Assembly: GCF_000241265.1 (NCBI RefSeq)
Contig: NZ_BAEE01000089.1
Span: forward strand, 1 to 52,215
Reading direction: 5' to 3'
Origin: Gordonia araii NBRC 100433
Lineage (GTDB): Bacteria > Actinomycetota > Actinomycetes > Mycobacteriales > Mycobacteriaceae
DNA length: 52,215 bases
In this document: one piece after another, positions 46,662 to 52,215 of the stretch
Position numbering within the stretch: position 1 is the stretch's first letter
How the letters are laid out: every line of letters begins with the position of its first letter
Program-made: the position numbers and the translations under genes
The notes under the pieces: generated by a model
The model's input: only the letters and a program-made list of their open reading frames with translations
What the model was told of the DNA's origin: nothing
Databases searched by the model: none

Positions 46662-47440
46662 TTGGCCGGGGCGCCGGGACGCGGCGTCGTATCGGCACGA
46701 TGCTCGCGACGGGCGTACCAGACCACGAGGCCGACGGCCAGCAGACAGCAAACAGCGACGAACAACGACCAGCTCGGCAGCGCCGCGCTGGCGGGGTCCG
46801 GGTAGCGGGCGTCGGCGCTGAGATCGCTGGTCTTTCCGGCCGGAACCACCCAGGAGACCGAGTCATCGCTGGTCTGGGTGCCATTGGTGCCGCCGACCTC
46901 GCCGGCGAAGGTGACGGAGAAGAAGACCGTGTCGCGGCCCTCGACCAAGTCGGTGAGGTCGGCGGTACCGGTCAAACGGACCGCGTCTCCGGTCCGTTTG
47001 GTGGAGATGTCCATGGCGGCGTTGGCCCCGGTGAACGATGCCGCGACGATGTCACCCAGCTGGCTGAACTGTCCGGCGGTCAGCGAGGTGTACACCGCTC
47101 GGGTGCCGACCTTGGTCGGGCCGCGCTGCGGGGCGGGCTGGGCGTCGGGGGCATCCTCGCGCTGCATGGTCACGGTGCCGTCGTTCGAGATCGTGCCCGT
47201 GAAGTCGGAGATCGAGATGTGAGCGCTCATCGATTGCGGAATGTCCAGGCGCGGAGGCCCGGTGGGGTTCTCCGGCGTGGTCGCGACGATGATCTCGCCG
47301 GAAAAACGGTCGCCGACCGTCACCGACCGGGTCAGACACCCGGACAGCAGCGGGATCAGCACGAGAGCGGCGCCCACCAGTGCGATGAGCCGTGGAGCGG
47401 CTCGCCGCGGCGGTGGCACGGTCAGCGGGGAGTTCGACAC
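46658..47440 (-). CDS. lppM: Lipoprotein LppM
   Basis: 260 aa, homologue of Rv2171. Lipobox LLSGC (C35) after a basic/proline-rich start; beta-rich extracytoplasmic domain (SVTVGDRFSGEIIVATTPEN to SDLSADARYP, with only the ends named); C-terminal transmembrane helix (SLFVAVCCLLAVGLVVWY) and a basic cytoplasmic tail. It is therefore anchored both by lipid and by a helix. In M. tuberculosis LppM affects phagosome maturation. First gene of the isoprenoid/mannan operon. The conserved neighbour link to mptA suggests a lipoglycan role. Confidence 0.88.
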   Translation of the reverse strand: MSNSPLTVPPPRRAAPRLIALVGAALVLIPLLSGCLTRSVTVGDRFSGEIIVATTPENPTGPPRLDIPQSMSAHISISDFTGTISNDGTVTMQREDAPDAQPAPQRGPTKVGTRAVYTSLTAGQFSQLGDIVAASFTGANAAMDISTKRTGDAVRLTGTADLTDLVEGRDTVFFSVTFAGEVGGTNGTQTSDDSVSWVVPAGKTSDLSADARYPDPASAALPSWSLFVAVCCLLAVGLVVWYARREHRADTTPRPGAPAK

Positions 47441-47462
47441 GCGATCAATCGTGCCAGATCGC

Positions 47463-47494
47463 CGCGCCGGTAGCGGCCGACCCCGCCCGGCGCG
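47463..47494 (-). terminator. Stem-loop downstream of the amidase gene
   Basis: CGCGCCGG and CCGGCGCG form perfect 8-bp arms around a 16-base loop, just 3' of the minus-strand amidase gene. No T-tract, so termination is uncertain. Confidence 0.35.
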
Positions 47495-47501
47495 TCCGGC
47501 C

Positions 47502-48536
47502 TCAAGACCCGGCTTGGGGTTTGGCGGCGTCGGCGGCCAGGGCCGCCGACTCGGTGACGGAGACGAAGTGCAGCTCGCCGGCATCGGTGAACTCGGCGCT
47601 GATCTCGCCGGCGAGACCGCCTTCGAGCGCCTTGTCGCCGACCAGGTCGGCCTTGAGCTGGCCCGAGCCCTCCGCGAAGTCGAGGTCGGCGAGGTCGACC
47701 CAGACGATGTTGGGGCGGGTGGTCGACTCGAAGACATAGCGGCGGTTCGTCAGGTCGGTGACCGTCTGCCACAGCGTCTGCGAGGCGTCCGGCTTGCCCG
47801 GTTCCGGGTTGCGGAAGGGCTGGGCGGCGTTGCGCATGATGCTGAGCATTGCGGCGATGGCCTGAACCTGCGTGGTCGGCTGCGGCTGGTGGTGGACGTA
47901 GTACGACGCGCGGGCGAACCGGTCCCGAGCGTCGCAGGTGCCGGGCAGGGGAGCGTCGCCGCCGAGGCCCTCGAAACGCTTCACCAGCTCGAGCTGCTGA
48001 TCGTAGGAGGGCGAATTGGTCATCACCCAGTAGTCCTTGCCGTGGTGAATCTCGAGCGCGCCGTCGATGTACTCGAGAATCACCGAATCGCCCTCCGCGT
48101 CGTCGAGGGCGAGGTGGATCGCCGGCTGGCTGCCGCCGGTCGGGTCGGCCATCGGGACGACCTGCGGGTTGTGCTGGCGCGTCCACTCGACGGCTTCGGC
48201 GACGGTGGCGAAATTGTCCAGGTAGTACTGCATCCACACCGACATCGCCAGTTGCGGCCGGGCCGGATCCGGCTCGCCGTACACGGACTCGGCCAGCCAG
48301 AGCACGTGCCCGGCGAGCCCCTTCTCGTTGACGCCGTCCGCGGTGAGCAGGTCGTACACACCGGCCACGACACTGCCGTACTTCGCGGTCCAGGTGAGCT
48401 TGCCGTCCACGCAGTCGTTGCGCGCGACGCCTCGGGGCAGCTTCCAGAGATTGGTGTCCAGCTCCTGATGGAAGTCCATGTTCCGTCCGACGACGACGGC
48501 GCCGTTCGCGTCGGGCCACATCACTCGTGTACACAT
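47502..48536 (-). CDS. Choloylglycine hydrolase / penicillin V acylase family amidase
   Basis: Ntn-hydrolase cleaving linear amide bonds. 344 aa. The chain begins MCTR, so removal of Met exposes nucleophile C2. R18 and D21 in GRNMDFHQ match positions of bile-salt hydrolase active sites, and NEKGLAGHVLWLAE and the MTNSPSYDQQLELV block are family features. No signal peptide. Possible substrates include bile acid conjugates, penicillin V and N-acyl-homoserine lactones; the sequence alone does not decide. It is not part of the mycobacterial gene order between Rv2171 and Rv2170 and is probably an insertion. Confidence 0.88.
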   Translation of the reverse strand: MCTRVMWPDANGAVVVGRNMDFHQELDTNLWKLPRGVARNDCVDGKLTWTAKYGSVVAGVYDLLTADGVNEKGLAGHVLWLAESVYGEPDPARPQLAMSVWMQYYLDNFATVAEAVEWTRQHNPQVVPMADPTGGSQPAIHLALDDAEGDSVILEYIDGALEIHHGKDYWVMTNSPSYDQQLELVKRFEGLGGDAPLPGTCDARDRFARASYYVHHQPQPTTQVQAIAAMLSIMRNAAQPFRNPEPGKPDASQTLWQTVTDLTNRRYVFESTTRPNIVWVDLADLDFAEGSGQLKADLVGDKALEGGLAGEISAEFTDAGELHFVSVTESAALAADAAKPQAGS

Positions 48537-48578
48537 TTCGGGGCGTCCTCGATCCGTTGCGGGGGTGTCTTGATCTGT

Positions 48579-50192
48579 TTAGCTCATCGAGCGCTTCGGG
48601 GACCGCAGAATGCGGCGCGCGGCCAGCCTGCCGCTCGTTCCGGTCACCCCGCCACCGGGATGGGTCGACGCGCCCGCGAGGACGAGCCCCGGGGCGCCGG
48701 GGACCGTGCGCCCCGCGAAGTCGGGATGCGGGCGCCAGCCGAACATCTGGTCGATGGTCATCTCGACATGCATGATGTTCCCGGCGCGCAGGCCGAGTTC
48801 CTCCTCCAGATCGGCCGGTGTCTGGATGTGGCAGTGCTCGATGGACGAACTGAAACCCGGTGCGAACCGGTCGATCTCGGCGACGACCGCGTCGGCGGCG
48901 CGTTGCGCGCTGGTCGCCCACGACCGGCCGCCCGACAGCCGGTACGGGTGCCACTGCGCCCAGACGTTGACCAGGTGGCGGTCGTCCGGCGCGATCGTCG
49001 GATCCAGCGCGGAGAACCCCATCGGCAGCACGACGGGCCGCTGCGGCAGTTCGCCGACGAGGCTGGCAGCGTGGGCGCGACGCAGATGCGCGCGATCGGC
49101 GGTCAGCAGACCCAGGCCGCTGTGCACCCCGTGGGCCGGCAGGTCCGCGGGCAGGTTGCGGTATCGCGGGAGTCCGGTCGTGCCCAGCCGGACTGCCATC
49201 CCGATGCCGTTGCCGACCACGATGGCCCGTCGCCACCGATCGAGGTCGGCCGTCGGATAGCCGCCCGCGGCGAGAAGATCCAAGGTCGTGGAGATGTGGC
49301 AGGCCGCGATGACGTGACGGCAGCGGCGGCTGTGCCCGTCGGCGCCGACGACCTCCCAGCCGGAACCGGTGCGCCGCAGCGCGGCGACCGGGGCTCCGGT
49401 GGCGATCTGCGCGCCGTCGGCGGTCAGCCGCGCGACAAGAGCAGTGGTCAGTGCGCCGCTGCCGCCGATCGCGCGACCGGGTGGGATGTCGTGCATCAGG
49501 GCGGCGAAGCCCACCATCGGCGCGGTGCCGGGCAGGTCGGTCGGAGGTCCCGATTGGGCGCCGAACCAGGAGAGCGCGGATTTGAGTCGCTCGGAGCCGA
49601 ACCACCGGTCGAGCAGCGCGTCGCCGGAGTTCAGCATCTCCTGCGACATCGACGAGAACGCGCCGATGCGCCGCCCGACCAACGATCGTCTCGCACTGCG
49701 CGTGCGCCAGCCGCTGCCCGCGAACGCCGCGGCGAAGCGCGTCGGAGTCGGTTCCGAGCCGAAGGCCGCCATCGTGGCGCGTGCCCGCGGTTGCCAGTCG
49801 GCGACGAAGGACGCGTACGCGTCGGCATCGGCTTTCCCGCAGACGCGCTCGATCGATGCGCAGGTCGCGGCCAGATCGTGGTGGAAGACGATCGGTTCGT
49901 CGTCGTCGTTCTCGGCCGGCGCGAAGGCCCACGGATCGCACTCGGCGTAGCGCAGCCCGTAGCGGTGGAGGTCGAGTTCGGCGAGGATCGGCGTGTGGCG
50001 GATCATCAGATGCGCCGATGATCCTCGGTCCACCGCGTAGCCGGGAAAGCGTTCCACGGTCGAGACCGCACCCCCCAGGACGGTGTCGCGTTCGATCACG
50101 CAGACCGAGCGGCCGGCGGCGGCCAGGTAGGCGGCGGCGATGAGCCCGTTGTGGCCGGCGCCGACGACGGCAACGTCGACGATGCCGCTCAC
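48579..50192 (-). CDS. CrtO-like carotenoid ketolase / phytoene-desaturase-family FAD oxidoreductase
   Basis: 537 aa. FAD fold VAVVGAGHNGLIAAAYLAAAG and acidic residue in CVIERD. Desaturase-family C-terminus VLAGASTHPGGGVTGTSG. Length and motif type match CrtO beta-carotene ketolases of Rhodococcus/Gordonia, which make echinenone and canthaxanthin, but PYROXD2-like oxidoreductases share these features, so the substrate is inferred from the crt genes nearby. GTG 50192 overlaps the GNAT stop (GTGA). Absent from the corresponding place in M. tuberculosis. Confidence 0.68.
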   Translation of the reverse strand: MSGIVDVAVVGAGHNGLIAAAYLAAAGRSVCVIERDTVLGGAVSTVERFPGYAVDRGSSAHLMIRHTPILAELDLHRYGLRYAECDPWAFAPAENDDDEPIVFHHDLAATCASIERVCGKADADAYASFVADWQPRARATMAAFGSEPTPTRFAAAFAGSGWRTRSARRSLVGRRIGAFSSMSQEMLNSGDALLDRWFGSERLKSALSWFGAQSGPPTDLPGTAPMVGFAALMHDIPPGRAIGGSGALTTALVARLTADGAQIATGAPVAALRRTGSGWEVVGADGHSRRCRHVIAACHISTTLDLLAAGGYPTADLDRWRRAIVVGNGIGMAVRLGTTGLPRYRNLPADLPAHGVHSGLGLLTADRAHLRRAHAASLVGELPQRPVVLPMGFSALDPTIAPDDRHLVNVWAQWHPYRLSGGRSWATSAQRAADAVVAEIDRFAPGFSSSIEHCHIQTPADLEEELGLRAGNIMHVEMTIDQMFGWRPHPDFAGRTVPGAPGLVLAGASTHPGGGVTGTSGRLAARRILRSPKRSMS

Positions 50193-50929
50193 CTGCTGCC
50201 GATCGGCGGGGTCGAGTCGTGCCGGGGCTGCTGGTGCACGCTCAGCGGCAATTCGCGTCCGAGGAAGGCGAACGGGCGCGGATCGCCGGCGAAGGTGAAG
50301 TTGCGCAGGACGTCGGAGAAACCGAATCGCCGGTACAGCGACCAGGCGCGATTCTCCTCACCGGGTACCTCCGGAGTGGACAGCAGGACCCGGGCCTCCG
50401 GACGATCGGCCAGCAGGTTGGTCAACAACAACTGCCCGACACCGTGGCCCTGGGCGTCGGGGTGGACGTGCAGCTCGGTGAGTTCGAAGTAGTCGGTGAG
50501 GAGTGCGGCGGAGGCCTCCGGCGGGTATCCGACCTGTCGAAGACCGGTCCGCAACTGCTGATTCCACCACTGGTCCGGTGCACCGCGGTATCCGTAGGCG
50601 ATGCCGATCAGGGCCTCGTGGGGACCGGCGTCCCGGTCGGGCAGCAGGCCGCGTCCGAGGCGGCGCTGGGGGGTGGCGTGCGCGCTGCGACGCAGCCGGG
50701 CGCCGCCGAATCGGCCGGGGGCCACGTGAGCGACCGCGCCGTAGGCGCTCCATCCCGGTCGGGAGATGTGTTCGCGCCACAATGTGCGCCGCTGTCCTTC
50801 GATTCCCCGCGGATAACCCATCGCGGTGACGTAGACGTGCAGGGCCGGGTCGAGCCACAGGTGTGAATCGCCCCCGGCCAAGCGGACCACGCGCACGTCA
50901 ACCGGTGTTCCGGTCGGCTCGTGCGCCAT
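50189..50929 (-). CDS. GNAT-family N-acetyltransferase (Rv2170-like)
   Basis: 246 aa. The acetyl-CoA-binding core is ELTELHVHPDAQGHGVGQLL, followed by EENRAWSLYRRFGF typical of motif B. The N-terminal 110 residues are specific to this actinobacterial group, with a WLDPALHVYVTAMGYPRG segment. Rv2170 at this position has been reported to acetylate isocitrate dehydrogenase; whether that applies here is unknown. AGGGAG precedes ATG 50929. Cotranscribed with the CrtO-like gene. Confidence 0.85.
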   Translation of the reverse strand: MAHEPTGTPVDVRVVRLAGGDSHLWLDPALHVYVTAMGYPRGIEGQRRTLWREHISRPGWSAYGAVAHVAPGRFGGARLRRSAHATPQRRLGRGLLPDRDAGPHEALIGIAYGYRGAPDQWWNQQLRTGLRQVGYPPEASAALLTDYFELTELHVHPDAQGHGVGQLLLTNLLADRPEARVLLSTPEVPGEENRAWSLYRRFGFSDVLRNFTFAGDPRPFAFLGRELPLSVHQQPRHDSTPPIGSR

Positions 50930-50974
50930 GGTCGCTCCCTGTGTCGTTCGCAGCGGTTGAGCCCGCCGCAGCAT

Positions 50975-51008
50975 CACGCTAGCATTGCTTTTATCGAATA
51001 AACGTTCG
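50975..51008 (-). promoter_or_regulatory. LexA (SOS)-like box at the GNAT-crtO promoter
   Basis: TCGAAT-AAAC-GTTCGA at 50993-51008 matches the actinobacterial LexA box TCGAAC-N4-GTTCGA in 11 of 12 fixed positions. On the minus strand a -10-like TAGCGT lies at 50980-50975, which puts the box over the -35 region of the GNAT gene. The box is also 146 bases upstream of the HEPN gene on the other side. Confidence 0.5.
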
Positions 51009-51041
51009 ACTCGCTTTCGATGTCGGCGATCATTCGGTAGC

Positions 51042-51085
51042 AGGGCGGCCCGCGTCGTGGAGGGAAGCCATGGCGTCGGGCCGCC
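51042..51085 (+). other. Inverted repeat in the HEPN gene leader
   Basis: GGGCGGCCCG at 51042-51051 and CGGGCCGCCC at 51076-51085 form a perfect 10-bp stem with a 24-base loop. A candidate -10 TAGGTT lies at 51111-51116, so the stem may sit upstream of the transcript, or act as a terminator-like element if transcription starts earlier. Confidence 0.4.
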
Positions 51086-51153
51086 CAGTCCGGAATGTCG
51101 GACCCCGGAAGTAGGTTTTTCTCAACGACGAAGGATGTGGAAGGAGGCGACAC

Positions 51154-51603
51154 ATGACGACTGGAAACGCCATCGAGACGAAGGTCGTCGTCGATGCGCA
51201 CCGTCTTCTCGATCAGGCGATTCGGATAGCCGACGACGGCGACCTCGTCGCCGACCGCGCCGAGCGCTACCGCCTCTACTACCTGGCCGCCTTGCGGACC
51301 GCCGGTGCCGCCCTGGCGGTACTCGAGTCGCGGCGCCGCGCACCGCGCGGTCAGCGCAACGCCTGGGTCAGGCTCGGCGCCCAGGGGAGTACCGCACCCG
51401 AGAGCGGGGTGGAACGGTTCGCCGACTTCTTCGCCGCGCATTCGGTGGTGCGTCAGCGGATCGAGACCGGCCTCGTCCACGACGTGGAGCAGGCGGCGGT
51501 GGCGCGCTTGCGGGTCGGTCTGACCGATTTCATCGCCACGACCGAGTCGATCCTCGCCGACTACGAGCAGGGCAAGGCCTCGTCGGAGTCGCGGACCGCG
51601 TAG
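51154..51603 (+). CDS. SAV_6107-type HEPN domain protein
   Basis: 149 aa, helical. The central ERYRLYYLAALRTAGAALAV segment is typical of the SAV_6107 HEPN family, which in actinobacteria lies near the mraZ/division cluster. The HEPN fold is often RNA- or nucleotide-binding, but the R-x4-6-H ribonuclease motif is not evident, so no activity is claimed. AGGAGG lies seven bases before ATG 51154. Possibly influenced by the LexA-like box upstream. Confidence 0.75.
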   Translation: MTTGNAIETKVVVDAHRLLDQAIRIADDGDLVADRAERYRLYYLAALRTAGAALAVLESRRRAPRGQRNAWVRLGAQGSTAPESGVERFADFFAAHSVVRQRIETGLVHDVEQAAVARLRVGLTDFIATTESILADYEQGKASSESRTA

Positions 51604-51721
51604 ATTTCCGCTGGGAGTGTGCCGACGCGGCCGAATCGGGCGAGGTCGAATTGTGGTAGTCCGGCGGTTCACCTCGTATCATTGGTTGTCTAGGAGCACG
51701 ATTGACGGAGAAGGAGGGGCG

Positions 51722-52111
51722 GTGCCACTTTCCGAACATGAGCAGCGCATGCTCGACCAGATCGAGAATGCGCTGTACGCGGACGACCCCAAGTTCGCCT
51801 CCACCGTGCAGAAGAGCACCCTCGGGCCCGGTCGCCGCAGGCTGCAAGCCATCGCGCTCTTCATCCTCGGCCTCGCACTCCTCGTTGGCGGCATCGTCGC
51901 CGGCGTGCACGTCGGAGGGTTTCCCGTCCTCAGTCTGGTCGGATTCCTGGTGATGTTCGGCGCCGGGCTCCTCGCGCTGCGCGGGGGGTCGGGCAAGGCA
52001 ACGCTGAAGTCCGTCGACGGCGGTGCGGACGCGAATCGTGCCGCCGCGCCCGCGCGCAGCTTCTCCGAACGGATGGAAGACCGGTTCAACCGACGGTTCA
52101 CCGAGGAGTAA
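51722..52111 (+). CDS. DUF3040 membrane protein
   Basis: 129 aa, like Rv2169c. Conserved N-terminus PLSEHEQRMLDQIENALYADDP, two transmembrane helices (about 43-65 and 68-88), and an Arg/Ala-rich tail ending RFNRRFTEE. Starts with GTG 51722 after a strong AAGGAGG. TATCAT near 51680 is a candidate -10. Function unknown, but the family is conserved beside the mraZ-mraW-ftsL cluster, which probably begins just past the window. Confidence 0.88.
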   Translation: MPLSEHEQRMLDQIENALYADDPKFASTVQKSTLGPGRRRLQAIALFILGLALLVGGIVAGVHVGGFPVLSLVGFLVMFGAGLLALRGGSGKATLKSVDGGADANRAAAPARSFSERMEDRFNRRFTEE

Positions 52112-52134
52112 CACCCGAACCGTTCCGCCTCATC

Positions 52135-52170
52135 GGCCGCGCATCGATCACGATGCGCGGCCTTTCGTTT
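52135..52170 (+). terminator. Rho-independent terminator after the DUF3040 gene
   Basis: GGCCGCGCATCG (52135-52146), ATCA loop, perfect complement to 52162, then TTTCGTTT. The remaining 45 bases to the window end show no feature. Confidence 0.85.
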
Positions 52171-52215
52171 GTCCGCTTCGGCGATTCCCCACGATGCCCC
52201 ACCGGGCCGGCTAGC

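Noticed and set aside
47241..50021. 926-codon plus-strand frame opposite lppM, amidase and CrtO-like genes
   Set aside because: Composition is Arg/Gly/Asp-rich without any family motif, and it is antisense to three genes with clear catalytic motifs.

Overview
This 52-kb window is high-GC actinobacterial chromosome from the order Mycobacteriales, most likely Gordonia or a close relative. Three things point there. The gene order follows the Mycobacterium tuberculosis Rv2215 to about Rv2169c block almost gene for gene, in reversed orientation. Many genes have leaderless-type promoters, with TANNNT ending 6-8 bases before the start codon. The extra genes (carotenoid synthesis, a DUF2236 rubber-oxygenase-fold protein, a CobU-CobT fusion) fit Gordonia/Rhodococcus. 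Family and H37Rv assignments come from memory and motif reading; no search was run.

Layout. 1-10.3 kb is core metabolism: dihydrolipoamide acyltransferase (cut by the window edge), leucyl aminopeptidase, gcvT, ilvE, cobS, a cobU-cobT fusion, a DUF3043 membrane protein, glycerate kinase, an A-type Fe-S carrier and adenosine kinase. 10.4-19.5 kb is respiration: asnB, then ctaC-ctaF on the plus strand and ctaE-qcrC-qcrA-qcrB on the minus strand. Together these encode most of the bcc-aa3 supercomplex (ctaD is not here). Between the two halves lies a tautomerase gene bracketed by oppositely oriented 21-bp repeat arrays and strong terminators. 19.6-23 kb has trpD, a stand-alone Lrp/AsnC effector domain and a DnaQ-UvrC-type nuclease.

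23-38 kb is envelope and housekeeping. A c-di-AMP (ydaO/yuaA) riboswitch precedes an NlpC/P60 hydrolase gene, followed by a RipC-type hydrolase, a zinc-metallopeptidase-like lipoprotein, pimB', fadD15, two START-like proteins, an ArsA-like protein without a normal start codon, a ROK kinase, plsC, a GT87 mannosyltransferase, an exoribonuclease and aroG. A large inverted array of 22-bp repeats lies at 32.03-32.30 kb. 37.7-52.2 kb has pknL with its divergent DNA-binding partner, a DUF2236/TetR divergent pair with a symmetric operator-promoter region, a tightly overlapped operon mixing isoprenoid/carotenoid genes with the mannosyltransferase mptA (lppM-GGPP synthase-crtI-mptA-crtB), a choloylglycine-hydrolase-family amidase, a GNAT-crtO-like pair with a LexA-like box at its promoter, a SAV_6107-type HEPN protein and a DUF3040 membrane protein, ending in a strong terminator.

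The least explained element is the set of intergenic GTGCCC-core tandem repeats (21-22 bp period) at four places. Three of these abut genes or terminators, and two bracket the tautomerase gene like a cassette. No CRISPR array, transposase, prophage, tRNA or rRNA was seen.
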